DNA of 39,081 nt from Clostridium sp. Cult3 (GTDB lineage: Bacteria > Bacillota > Clostridia > Tissierellales > Tepidimicrobiaceae), in contig NZ_PPXY01000004.1 of assembly GCF_021655115.1 (NCBI RefSeq), positions 1 to 39,081 of the forward strand. The letters are read 5' to 3'. The number at the start of each line of letters is the position of its first letter. Position 1 is the stretch's first letter. Both the position numbers and the translations under genes were made by a program. Below, in pieces: positions 25,209 through 33,341 of the stretch. The notes beneath the pieces are model-generated. The model saw only the letters and a program-made list of their open reading frames with translations. It ran no database searches and was not told the origin of the DNA.

Positions 25209-25853
25209 ATGAAGGTGAGCAAAAAAGTTGGAGCAGAAGAAATATATGAAATTTTAAAGAGACGAATTATTGAACTGGAATATGAACCAGGAGAAGTACT
25301 TAATGAAGTAGATGTAGCTGAAGAGTTTAACATTAGTAGAACACCTATAAGGAAAGTATTTCATCAATTAAGTAATGACAAACTATTAAATATTATTCCT
25401 AGATTTGGTGCTCAAGTTGCACCTATTGATTTTATGTATATGAAATCTGTATTTGAAGTAACTAGGGTACTAGATCCTTTTGCTGCAAGATTAGCTGTGG
25501 ATAGGATTACAGATGGGCAAATGGATGAATTAGACGCTATTATCAGTAGATTGCAAACTTATAATATTGAAGTAGACTATCAAAAGGCTATTATCGACGA
25601 TCAGAAATTTCACGATATTATATTTATAAGTAGCGGTAATCCATGCCTACAAGAGATATTGCTTGATTTACATAATCATACGGAAAGATTATGGCATTAT
25701 TCTCAACGCTACTTTGATAGTATGGACTTGTTTACTGATAGCTTAGGAAAGGTACTAGAAGCAATAAAACAAAGGGATAAGGATATGGCAGAAAAATATG
25801 CAAGGGAACATATCGATGCATTTGTAGATAAAATAAAACAAGAATTACTTTAA
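25209..25853 (+). CDS. GntR-family regulator (FadR-like, FCD domain)
   Basis: A 214-aa regulator. The winged helix reads YEILKRRIIELEYEPGEVLNEVDVAEEFNISRTPIRKVFHQLSNDKLLNIIPRFGAQVAPID (shown by the short core LNEVDVAEEFNISRTPIRK). The C-terminal helical FCD domain includes DDQKFHDIIFISSGNP, HNHTERLWHYSQR and AREHIDAFVDKI, whose His and Asp residues often bind a metal and carboxylate ligand. ATG behind GTGAGGGG. It lies just upstream of, and in the same direction as, the grd locus, so it is the obvious candidate to control it, although a strong terminator separates them. Confidence 0.88.
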   Translation: MKVSKKVGAEEIYEILKRRIIELEYEPGEVLNEVDVAEEFNISRTPIRKVFHQLSNDKLLNIIPRFGAQVAPIDFMYMKSVFEVTRVLDPFAARLAVDRITDGQMDELDAIISRLQTYNIEVDYQKAIIDDQKFHDIIFISSGNPCLQEILLDLHNHTERLWHYSQRYFDSMDLFTDSLGKVLEAIKQRDKDMAEKYAREHIDAFVDKIKQELL

Positions 25854-25871
25854 TAGAATCAACTGATGGCT

Positions 25872-25935
25872 AAAAGCCCTAAGATTAGTTTTGATTTTTA
25901 TCAAACTAGTCTTGGGGCTTTTTAATTTTTTGATC
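25872..25935 (+). terminator. Terminator of the GntR gene
   Basis: A long imperfect stem: AAAAGCCC-T-AAGA (from 25872) pairs with TCTT-G-GGGCTTTT (to 25922), with an inner AGTTT/AAACT. It is followed by TTAATTTTTT. Confidence 0.85.
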
Positions 25936-26239
25936 TTTGTTAATGGATACAAAAATTCATTTTTAGCAAAAAACAAAACAATATATGGATATTAAAGATA
26001 GTAGTGGGAATAGCTGGTTATTAGTTACTAGATTATCGATAAAAATTTAACTTTTTTTAAAGAAATATCAAATATACTATTGAAATACAATTGAAATACA
26101 TATACAATACAGATATAAGACAAAAACAAAACAATTGATATTGAAGATGAGAGTAAATGATTATAATTGTAAATTATATACTTTTATACTACTTGATACT
26201 CACATTGGATTAAAAATCTTATATGAAAGGTGGGATTGT
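25936..26239 (+). promoter_or_regulatory. Long AT-rich leader region of the grd locus with direct repeats
   Basis: About 300 bases without a gene. It holds two copies of AAAAACAAAACAAT (25969-25982 and 26122-26135), each followed by a related GATATT-AAGAT segment, 153 bases apart. Between them is a tandem TTGAAATACA repeat. TATAAT at 26162-26167 is a possible -10 but has no well-spaced -35. I see no glycine riboswitch or other known riboswitch pattern. The repeats are candidate regulator-binding sites. Confidence 0.4.
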
Positions 26240-26617
26240 TTGAAATATCTAGTAGTAACTAACAACCCATTAGTAGAAAAAGAAATTGAAAATTTATGCT
26301 TTGTAGAAGGCTCTTATGAGGATGTACTAATCAAAGTTAGAGATTTAGTCTATGAAGGTGTGGAATTAGTTAGTTATCCTTTAGGAGCTAGTATGAGGAT
26401 GTTGTTTTCACCATATCGTTCCATAGTAGTGGGTAGAAAGAATAGGACCATCAACTTTTTCCATGTAGAGACTATAGACAATAGCATTATAAACTATAGA
26501 AAAACTCTTGAAAATAGAAAGGTAGATTGGGCCCACGCTGATGACTATGCTTTAATAGACAATGAACTTTTAAAGTCTACATTGAAAGACTTAGAAGTTA
26601 ATTTTAATAAAAATTAG
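26240..26617 (+). CDS. grdX: GrdX-family protein
   Basis: A 125-aa protein of unknown biochemical role that accompanies glycine/sarcosine/betaine reductase genes. It begins LKYLVVTNNPLVEKE and continues with GSYEDVLIKVRDLVYEGVELVSYPLGASMRM, matching the GrdX family in length and opening. A longer frame starts at 26135, but TTG 26240 has GAAAGGTGGG at the right distance and begins at the conserved NNP region. The GrdE-type gene follows 25 bases later. GrdX is usually the first gene of grd clusters, which supports the naming of the next two genes. Confidence 0.85.
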   Translation: MKYLVVTNNPLVEKEIENLCFVEGSYEDVLIKVRDLVYEGVELVSYPLGASMRMLFSPYRSIVVGRKNRTINFFHVETIDNSIINYRKTLENRKVDWAHADDYALIDNELLKSTLKDLEVNFNKN

Positions 26618-26642
26618 ATTTAAAATATTTGGAGGTGATTTT

Positions 26643-27929
26643 TTGAAACTAGAACTTAGAAGGATTCATATTAAGGATATCCAACTTGGTAAAGAAACTG
26701 CAGTAAAAGATGGAGTGTTGACTGTTAATGAAGAAGAACTAATTGCTAAACTAAAAGAAGATGAAAGGGTTAAGGATGTAAAAATTGACGTGGCTAGACC
26801 AGGAGAAAAGGTAAGGATCATTCCAGTAAAAGACGTAATTGAACCTAGGGTAAAAATTGAAGGAACTGGAAATGGATTCCCTGGAGTAACAACTAAAATG
26901 GCCCAATTAGGTGAAGGTAAAGTAAATGTGCTTTACGGTGCTGCCGTTGTTACCGTTGGGGATATAGTAGGGTTTCAAGAAGGGGTTATTGACATGTGGG
27001 GCGAGGGCGCTAAATGGACGCCTTTCTCTAAAACATTCAATCTAGTAATCGACATTACTCCAGTCGAAGGATTAGATCCCCATGCTCATGAAGCAACTGT
27101 AAGATCAGTAGGATTAAGAGCTGCTGAACTTATAGGCGAAGCAGGTAGGGGAATAGAACCTGATGAGATATTAACCTATGAAATAGGAAGTCATGCAGAA
27201 GAGACTAAAAAATATCCTGATCTGCCAAAGGTACTATATGTAGAAATGCTGATTTCTCAAGGGTTACTTCATGATGGTTATATCTATGGAGTTAATAGTC
27301 AAAAGATATTACCAACATTATTACATCCAAATGAAGAATTGGATGGAGCAGTAATTAGTGGCAACTGCGTTGCTGCATGCGATAAGATAACTACCTATCA
27401 ACATCAGAATAATTCGGTGATTTTAGATTTATATGCACAACATGGGAAGACATTGAACTTCATGGGAGTAGTATTGACTCCAGAGCTTACTACTCTAGAA
27501 GGTAAGTTTAGAACCTGTGATTATACTGCAAAACTTTGCAAGATGGTTGGAGTCGATGGAGTGATCATATCAGAAGAAGGCTATGGTAACCCAGACTCAG
27601 ACCTATTGATGATCTGTAAAAGGCTGGAAGATGCAGGAATAAAAACCGTATTGATTACAGATGAATGTTCAGGTAGAGATGGAATGAGCCAACCGCTAGC
27701 TGATACAGCTAAAGAAGCAGTAGCAGTTGTATCAGGAGGAAATGTAAGCCATGTAGTAACTTTACCACCAGCAGATAAGGTTATAGGAAATGCAGAATCC
27801 ATAGCAACTTTAGCAGGAGGTTGGGATGGGGCACTACTTGAAGATGGAACATTAATGTGTGAATTAAATGCTGTAATAGGATCTACATCGGAAATAGGAT
27901 ATCACTACTGCACAGCAAAATTATATTAA
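26643..27929 (+). CDS. Glycine/sarcosine/betaine reductase B component, pyruvoyl precursor (GrdE/G/I type)
   Basis: A 428-aa proprotein of the substrate-specific B component. It is expected to self-cleave before Cys242 in SGNCVAACDK, giving two subunits with a pyruvoyl group on the smaller one that binds the amine substrate as a Schiff base. Typical segments are GTGNGFPGVTTKMAQLGEGKVNVLYGAAVVTVGD, EEGYGNPDSDL and DECSGRDGMSQPLADTAKEA (short cores: GEGKVNVLYGAAVV, GRDGMSQPLAD). TTG start behind GGAGGTGA. Sequence does not tell whether glycine, sarcosine or betaine is used. The lack of grdA, grdC and grdD alongside suggests one of the N-methylated substrates, with shared A and C proteins elsewhere. 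Confidence 0.9.
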   Translation: MKLELRRIHIKDIQLGKETAVKDGVLTVNEEELIAKLKEDERVKDVKIDVARPGEKVRIIPVKDVIEPRVKIEGTGNGFPGVTTKMAQLGEGKVNVLYGAAVVTVGDIVGFQEGVIDMWGEGAKWTPFSKTFNLVIDITPVEGLDPHAHEATVRSVGLRAAELIGEAGRGIEPDEILTYEIGSHAEETKKYPDLPKVLYVEMLISQGLLHDGYIYGVNSQKILPTLLHPNEELDGAVISGNCVAACDKITTYQHQNNSVILDLYAQHGKTLNFMGVVLTPELTTLEGKFRTCDYTAKLCKMVGVDGVIISEEGYGNPDSDLLMICKRLEDAGIKTVLITDECSGRDGMSQPLADTAKEAVAVVSGGNVSHVVTLPPADKVIGNAESIATLAGGWDGALLEDGTLMCELNAVIGSTSEIGYHYCTAKLY

Positions 27930-27953
27930 TCATAGGTGAAAGGAGGATGAAAA

Positions 27954-29261
27954 ATGACTAGAAAATTTAAAGTAATATACTATGTAAACCAATTCTTTGG
28001 ACAAATTGGTGGGGAAGATAAAGCAGGAATAAAGCCAATGTACAAGGAAGAAACAATAGGACCAGCAATTGGGTTTAATGGTTTACTAAAAGATGAAGGA
28101 GAAGTAATCGGAACCATAATATGTGGTGACAACTATTTTAACGAAAATAAGGAAGAAGCATTACCTTATATTCTTAATATAATTAAAGAAAATGACCCTG
28201 ATATAGTAGTTACAGGCCCAGCTTTTAATGCAGGAAGATATGGAATGGCTTGTGCTGAGATTGCTAAGGCAGTTGTAGAAGAGTTAAATATTCCAGTAGT
28301 TTCAGGGATGTATATTGAAAATCCAGGATTAGATGTGTGTAAAAGCGTAGCTATAGTAGCAGAAACATCGGACTCAGCTGCTGGTATGCGTAAAGCTTTA
28401 CCTGTAATGGCAAATTTAGCGAAGAAAATAGCTAAAGGTGAAGAACTAGATTTACCTCATGAAGAGGGATATATACCCCAAGGCAAAAGGTTGACTGTAT
28501 TTACAGAGAAAAGAGGCTCACAAAGAGCTGTTGACATGCTACTAGCTCGGCTAAATGGTGAAGAGTTTGAAACGGAATTACCAATGCCAGTATTTGACCA
28601 AGTAAATCCAGCTGATTCTATAAAAGACTTAAGTAAGGCTACTATTGCACTAGTAACTACTGGTGGTATGGTACCATTGGGAAATCCTGACAGAATTCAA
28701 TCAGCAAGTGCTCAAAAATGGGGCAAATACGATGTTTCAAAAAGGGATGCTCTTACTGGAGAATACTGCACAATCCATGGTGGATTTGACCCAGTATATG
28801 CTAATGAGATTCCTGACAGAGTAGCGCCTCTTGATATGCTAAAAGAGTATGAAAGAGAAGGCGTTATCGGAAAAGTATTTGAATACTTCTATACTACAAC
28901 AGGAACAGGAACATCTGTAGGAAATGCGGTTAAATTTGGTACAGAAATAGGGAAGGAATTAAAAGAAGCCGGTGTAGATGGTGTTATATTAACCTCAACC
29001 TGAGGTACCTGTACACGTTGCGGTGCAACGATGGTAAAAGAAATCGAAAGGTATGGTATACCTATTGTTCACATGGCTACAATCACCACTATTTCTGAAT
29101 CTGTAGGTGCAAATAGAATAGTTCCAACAATTGCAATTCCTCATCCAGTTGGAAATCCAGATCTACCAGCTGAAGAAGAATATGCATTAAGACGTAAGAT
29201 GGTCAAGAGAGCTTTAGAAGCCTTAAATACAGATGTAACAGAACCAACTCAATTTGAATAA
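27954..29261 (+). CDS. Glycine/sarcosine/betaine reductase selenoprotein B (GrdB/F/H type)
   Basis: A 435-aa selenoprotein. The frame meets TGA at 29001-29003, which encodes selenocysteine 350 in the motif TST-U-GTCTRCGATM, the family's UxxCxxC active site. It then continues in the same frame to TAA 29259-29261 through the conserved SVGANRIVPTIAIPHPVGNP. A SECIS hairpin follows the TGA directly. The N-terminal KVIYYVNQFFGQIGGEDKAG is also characteristic. In the reaction, Sec attacks the substrate Schiff base made by the pyruvoyl subunit and passes a carboxymethyl group to GrdA. ATG is behind AAAGGAGGATG. Without recoding it would be called as a truncated 349-aa protein plus a 76-aa orphan. 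Confidence 0.95.
29006..29036 (+). promoter_or_regulatory. SECIS element
   Basis: Starting 2 bases after the UGA, TACC (29006-29009) can pair with GGTA (29033-29036). Above an internal loop is the perfect apical hairpin CGTTGC-GGT-GCAACG (29016-29030). The apical loop with its G residues lies ~19 bases after the UGA, within the range used by bacterial SelB. The hairpin is embedded in coding sequence. Confidence 0.85.
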
Positions 29262-29341
29262 ATGTTATTTTAGGCTTTCCCCTTTTATCACCTCTCCTTA
29301 GGGACAGAGCTGAAAATAATATTATATTAATATAATAATTG

Positions 29342-29385
29342 AATCCGATTCTTTCCTTCACCTCTCCTTTGGAAGGAGTCGGATT
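29342..29385 (+). terminator. Hairpin between grd genes and transporter, possible terminator/attenuator
   Basis: AATCCGATTCTTTCC (29342-29356) pairs imperfectly with GGAAGGAGTCGGATT (29371-29385), followed by TATTATT rather than a solid T run. A competing hairpin, CTCCTT-tgg-AAGGAG (29364-29378), uses the same right arm, so the two cannot form together. It may reduce read-through into the transporter gene. Confidence 0.5.
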
Positions 29386-29464
29386 TATTATTAAAATCAA
29401 TTGCGTTAAATATTTAACGTTGGAATTTGGCAACCTATTATATAAAAATAGAGGAGTGAGTTAA

Positions 29465-30802
29465 ATGGAAAAGAGAGAAAGTTGGGGAAGTAGATTTGGA
29501 TTTATTATGGCTGCTGCAGGGTTTTCCATTGGTCTCGGAAACATGTGGAGATTCCCCTATTTAACAGGGCAAAATGGAGGCGGTGCGTTTTTATTTGTAT
29601 ATTTGATAATATGTTTACTAATAGGTATACCACTTTTTAATATGGAAATGAGCTTAGGCCGTAAAACTCAGTTAAATCCGGTTCTAGGGATGAGGTCCTT
29701 AACCAAAAAAGGAAGTCTTTGGGTATTGTTAGGATGGATGGGTGTACTTTCAGCCTTTGTAATACTAACATACTATATGCAGATTATGGGATGGATTTTA
29801 GCTTATTTGGTGAAAATGATAACTGGTAGTTTAAGCGGCTTGACTGCGGAAGGTTATTCTCAGGCCTTTGTAGACTTTACTTCTAATACTGGTGTTGTGG
29901 CTGGTTTTACTCTTGCATGTATTATTATAGTAGGTCTAATATCTGCAAAAGGCTTAGAAAAAGGTATTGAGAAGGCTTGCAAGATATTGATGCCAACATT
30001 ATTTATTATGTTGATCATATTGGCTATTAGGTCTTTAACACTTCCAGGAGCAATGGAAGGATTAAAATGGTATTTAAAAGTTGACTTTTCAAAGATAAAT
30101 GGCAATGTATTGTTAACAGCTTTGGGCCAAGCATTCTTTTCCATAGGGATAGCTAGTGGAGGTGCCTTTATTTATGGTTCCTATCTTGCAAAAGATAGTG
30201 ATATTCCAACAGACTCCGTCATAATTGTTGCCTTTGATACCCTAGCTGCATTTATTGCAGGTTTAGTCATGTTCCCTGCTATATTTGCCTTAGGGCTATC
30301 TCCAGATTCTGGACCGAATTTACTATTTGTAACTATGTCCAACTTATTTAATCAAATGCCAGCAGGAGGATTATTTGGAGGGATGTTTTTCTTATTGATA
30401 TTTTTTGCTGCTCTTTCATCAGCTTTAGGATATTTAGAACCTGTTGTAATGACGTGTACAGAGTTATTTAAGATGAACAGAAAAAAAGCTGTATGGCTAA
30501 GTTTAATAATTATATTTATAGTAGGTTTTCCTACCATATTAGCCCAAGGTCCTTGGTCTGATATACTAATTGGAGGTAGAAATTTCTTTGATTTTGCAGA
30601 TTATCTATCAGGCAATATAATGATGCCTATTGGAGCTTTAATTACAGCATTTTATACTTTAATGGTTTGGAGATTTGATAAATTTCAAGAGGAAACCAAT
30701 ATTGGAGCAGTTAAACTTAAAGTTTATGATTGGTGGGCACCATTGGTAAAAGTTGTTATACCTATAGCTCTAGTAATAATATTTATAACTGGATTGATAT
30801 AA
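29465..30802 (+). CDS. Neurotransmitter:sodium symporter (NSS/SNF) family transporter
   Basis: A 445-aa membrane protein with ~11-12 helices. It opens with WGSRFGFIMAAAGFSIGLGNMWRFPYL, the family's TM1 signature with the unwound GLGN-WRFPY that binds Na+ and substrate, followed by NGGGAFLFVYL. The LeuT-like length of under 460 residues is usual for bacteria. Family members carry amino acids, glycine, betaine or other amines with sodium. Position directly after the grd B-component genes suggests it brings in their substrate. ATG follows AGAGGAGTGAG; a leader hairpin precedes it. Confidence 0.9.
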   Translation: MEKRESWGSRFGFIMAAAGFSIGLGNMWRFPYLTGQNGGGAFLFVYLIICLLIGIPLFNMEMSLGRKTQLNPVLGMRSLTKKGSLWVLLGWMGVLSAFVILTYYMQIMGWILAYLVKMITGSLSGLTAEGYSQAFVDFTSNTGVVAGFTLACIIIVGLISAKGLEKGIEKACKILMPTLFIMLIILAIRSLTLPGAMEGLKWYLKVDFSKINGNVLLTALGQAFFSIGIASGGAFIYGSYLAKDSDIPTDSVIIVAFDTLAAFIAGLVMFPAIFALGLSPDSGPNLLFVTMSNLFNQMPAGGLFGGMFFLLIFFAALSSALGYLEPVVMTCTELFKMNRKKAVWLSLIIIFIVGFPTILAQGPWSDILIGGRNFFDFADYLSGNIMMPIGALITAFYTLMVWRFDKFQEETNIGAVKLKVYDWWAPLVKVVIPIALVIIFITGLI

Positions 30803-30812
30803 TAAAATATAT

Positions 30813-30857
30813 ATGGGGAAGCCATTTTGAACTGAGTGGCTTCTCCATTTTTATTTA
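30813..30857 (+). terminator. Terminator of the NSS transporter gene
   Basis: ATGGGGAAGCCA (30813-30824) pairs with TGGCTTCTCCAT (30837-30848) with one G-U pair, followed by TTTTTATTTAT. Confidence 0.88.
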
Positions 30858-30883
30858 TATCTAAAATTATTTAAAAAAAGGGA

Positions 30884-30911
30884 TTGACATACTCAATGTA
30901 GAATATATAAT
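30884..30911 (+). promoter_or_regulatory. Sigma-A promoter of the beta-CASP hydrolase gene
   Basis: TTGACA (30884-30889), a 16-bp spacer and TATAAT (30906-30911). The -10 box sits inside a 21-bp palindrome. Confidence 0.8.
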
Positions 30912-30919
30912 ATATTCTA
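30899..30919. promoter_or_regulatory. 21-bp perfect palindrome (operator) over the -10 box
   Basis: Arms TAGAATATAT and ATATATTCTA flank a central A, with no mismatch in ten pairs. It covers the whole -10 element, so a bound dimer would block RNA polymerase. I cannot assign it to a known regulator, and no regulator gene lies beside it. Confidence 0.7.
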
Positions 30920-30938
30920 ATAAAGAGGAGGAGTATCT

Positions 30939-32570
30939 ATGGATATCCAATTTTTTGGAGCAGCTAAGATGGTAACTGGTTCAAACTACTTAATTAAAAC
31001 TGATAAGTATAATATTCTAATAGACTGTGGTATGTTTCAAGGTTCTGCGGAGATAGAAAGATTGAATTATGAAAACTTTCCCTACGATCCTCGGAACATA
31101 GATTATTTGATATTATCCCATGCTCATATAGATCATAGCGGGAGAATACCAAAACTTATAAAGGACGGATTTAGAGGTAAAATAATTACAACAAAACCTA
31201 CTTATGATCTTTGCAAGATAATGCTAAGGGATTCTGCAAAGATTCAAGAAGCTGATGTGGAATGGGAAAATAGGAAACGACAAAGAGCGGGTAAAAAATC
31301 TATAGAGCCTTTATATACGGTTGAAGAAGCTGAAGTTAGCCTAAAGTTTTTTGAAACCTATTTATATGATCAAAAGATAATAGTAAATGAAGATATTCAG
31401 CTTAAGTTTAGAGATGCAGGGCATATGTTAGGCTCAGCTATTATAGAACTGTGGATAGAGGAAAAAGGAGAATCTATTAAACTAGTCTTTTCAGGAGACT
31501 TAGGCATGCCTAATAGACCTATTATCAATAATCCTGAGTATATTGATAGAGCTGACTACCTAATAATTGAATCTACCTATGGTGATACAATCCATGAAAG
31601 GTTTGGACAAAGTGCTGAAAAATTAGTAGGTATTATAAATAATACTGTATTAAGAGGTGGAACTGTGATAATACCATCTTTTGCAGTTGGAAGAACTCAA
31701 GAGCTTATATATGAACTAAACAAACACTATGAATACAATGAGAGTATTGAAGAATATATGAAAATACCAATATATGTAGACAGCCCCATGGCAGTAATGG
31801 CTACCGAGGCCTTCCAATCTAATTCTAGTAGTTTTAATAAAGAGGCAAAAAACCTTATTTTAAAGGGAGATAATCCTTTTGTATTTCCAAATCTAAGATA
31901 TATAAAAGATCAAAAGGAATCCATGGCATTAAACAAATATGAATTTCCAAAGGTTATTATCTCTTCTAGCGGTATGGCTACAGCAGGTAGAATAAGACAC
32001 CATCTAAAGCACAATATATGGGATGAAAAAAATAGTTTGGTATTTGTTGGATATCAAGCAGAGGGTACTCTAGGTAGAATCATATTAAATGGCGCCAAAA
32101 AAGTAAAAATACTAGGTGAAGAAGTAGCAGTAAAGTCAGAAATATATAATTTACAAGGTTTCTCTGGCCATGCGGACCAGTTAATGCTTATAGAATGGAT
32201 AAGAAAGTTTAAAACAAAGCCACAAAAGATATTTATTGTTCATGGAGAAGAAGACTCATCAAATACCCTTGCCCAATTAATAGAATTTGAGTTTAATATA
32301 GAAACCATAATACCCAATTTAGGCGATAAATTTATTATTAAAAAGGAAAAAGTGGAAATTACTGAAGGAGAAATAATGGAGCCTTCTGTATTGAAAAAGG
32401 ATATATTTGAGGAATTAGAAGATATTTATATTCAACTTCAAGCTTTGAACAAAAGAAAAGATCAGTTTACAGATCCCAAATTGTTAGAAAAAGACTATGA
32501 TACTATCAAAAATATATTGATCAATTTACAACAAAATTTAATGGATTTAAATATGATACTGGGAAAATAG
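30939..32570 (+). CDS. MBL-fold beta-CASP metallo-hydrolase (RNA-specificity domain)
   Basis: A 543-aa cytoplasmic metallo-beta-lactamase-fold nuclease. HAHIDHSG with His61, His63, Asp65 and His66 is the main zinc motif, followed by DAGHMLGSA and FSGDLGM. The inserted beta-CASP region contains IPSFAVGRTQELIYEL, IYVDSPMA and SSSGMATAGRIRHHL. NLQGFSGHADQ and KIFIVHGEEDS close the RNA-specificity (RMMBL) part. This set matches bacterial CPSF/Ysh1-like proteins, whose RNA targets are poorly known; it is not RNase J, which has a different C terminus. An extra ~60-residue helical tail follows. ATG behind AGAGGAGGAG. It has its own regulated promoter and probably shares a transcript with the next gene. 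Confidence 0.88.
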   Translation: MDIQFFGAAKMVTGSNYLIKTDKYNILIDCGMFQGSAEIERLNYENFPYDPRNIDYLILSHAHIDHSGRIPKLIKDGFRGKIITTKPTYDLCKIMLRDSAKIQEADVEWENRKRQRAGKKSIEPLYTVEEAEVSLKFFETYLYDQKIIVNEDIQLKFRDAGHMLGSAIIELWIEEKGESIKLVFSGDLGMPNRPIINNPEYIDRADYLIIESTYGDTIHERFGQSAEKLVGIINNTVLRGGTVIIPSFAVGRTQELIYELNKHYEYNESIEEYMKIPIYVDSPMAVMATEAFQSNSSSFNKEAKNLILKGDNPFVFPNLRYIKDQKESMALNKYEFPKVIISSSGMATAGRIRHHLKHNIWDEKNSLVFVGYQAEGTLGRIILNGAKKVKILGEEVAVKSEIYNLQGFSGHADQLMLIEWIRKFKTKPQKIFIVHGEEDSSNTLAQLIEFEFNIETIIPNLGDKFIIKKEKVEITEGEIMEPSVLKKDIFEELEDIYIQLQALNKRKDQFTDPKLLEKDYDTIKNILINLQQNLMDLNMILGK

Positions 32571-32589
32571 ATTAGAAAGAGGGATACTA

Positions 32590-33002
32590 TGCCAAAAAAA
32601 ACAGAAGATAAGCTGAAAAAAGTAAGGACACAAATAGGAAAGTATATAATTTGGATAGAAGTATTGTTAGCATTTTTAATTATCTTTACTGTAATTTTAA
32701 GTATTAAGGATTTAGCAGTTTTAGCTATAACCATATTTAAAACGGATGCTATATCCAGTTACGAAATATTACAAGGATTTTTAACTCATACCTTATTATT
32801 AGTCGTGGGGCTTGAACTGGCGTTAATGCTCATTAGTCATACTCCTGGTAAGGTACTAGAAGTAGTATTGTATGCTATAGCGAGAAAAATGTTGATAAGT
32901 AGTGCCAATATGACAGATATACTATTTGGTGTAATAGCTTTGACATTGGTATTTTTTATCGACAAGTATTTACATACAAAGAATAATAGGGATATGATAT
33001 GA
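32590..33002 (+). CDS. PsiE-like small membrane protein
   Basis: A 137-aa protein (ATG behind AGAAAGAGGG) with a charged N terminus and about four hydrophobic segments: WIEVLLAFLIIFTVILSI, a middle pair around HTLLLVVGLELALMLI, and DILFGVIALTLVFFI. The cytosolic motif SHTPGKVLEVVLYAIARKML matches the phosphate-starvation-inducible PsiE family as I remember it. Function in Firmicutes is not known. It begins 19 bases after the beta-CASP gene, without a terminator between them. Confidence 0.6.
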
Positions 33003-33038
33003 GAATATGAATGGAAAGTAAAATAATTTATATAAAAT

Positions 33039-33070
33039 AAACAAGGCGAACTTTTAAGTTCGCCTTGTTT
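33039..33070 (-). terminator. Terminator of tRNA-Leu
   Basis: A perfect 15-bp inverted repeat: AAACAAGGCGAACTT (33039-33053) with AAGTTCGCCTTGTTT (33056-33070). It lies 4 bases beyond the tRNA 3' end on the minus strand, and TTATTTTATAT follows in that direction. It could also stop the rightward PsiE-like transcript. Confidence 0.85.
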
Positions 33071-33074
33071 AGAA

Positions 33075-33163
33075 TGGTGCCGAAGGCGGGAATCGAACCC
33101 GCACGGAGTTTGAGCTCCATTGGATTTTGAGTCCAACGCGTCTGCCAGTTCCACCACTTCGGC
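33075..33163 (-). tRNA. tRNA-Leu (CAA)
   Basis: An 89-nt class II tRNA with encoded CCA. Acceptor GCCGAAG pairs with CTTCGGC, the anticodon loop has CTCAAAA (CAA), the variable arm is long, and the T arm is GGGTTCGATTCCC. Single gene between convergent and divergent neighbours. Confidence 0.95.
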
Positions 33164-33181
33164 ATATTGACTACAAGAAAT

Positions 33182-33210
33182 ATAATAACACAAAAATTAA
33201 AAACAATCAA
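33182..33210 (-). promoter_or_regulatory. Promoter of tRNA-Leu
   Basis: On the minus strand, TTGATT (33210-33205), a 17-bp spacer and TATTAT (33187-33182), about 19 bases before the tRNA 5' end. Confidence 0.6.
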
Positions 33211-33341
33211 GGATTTTATTTTCATTTTGTTTACGAGAATGAACATTTATTGTATACTTATTATTGTAGATGACTATATTTTTTATTGCATTAAACTGAA
33301 TTAATACAATGATTTCAACATAATATATGAGGAGTGGTATT

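Noticed and set aside
25936-26239. Glycine riboswitch upstream of grdX
   Set aside because: I looked for the paired GC-rich aptamers expected of a glycine riboswitch. The region is AT-rich throughout, with no such core.
29031-29261. A separate 76-aa gene starting at ATG 29031
   Set aside because: It is in the same frame as the upstream 27954 gene and is the C-terminal part of the selenoprotein after the UGA. The ATG is an internal Met in the conserved CGATMVKE motif.
33003-33246. Minus-strand frames of 118 and 72 aa across 32837-33246
   Set aside because: They run through tRNA-Leu and its terminator and contain no domain, so they are chance frames.
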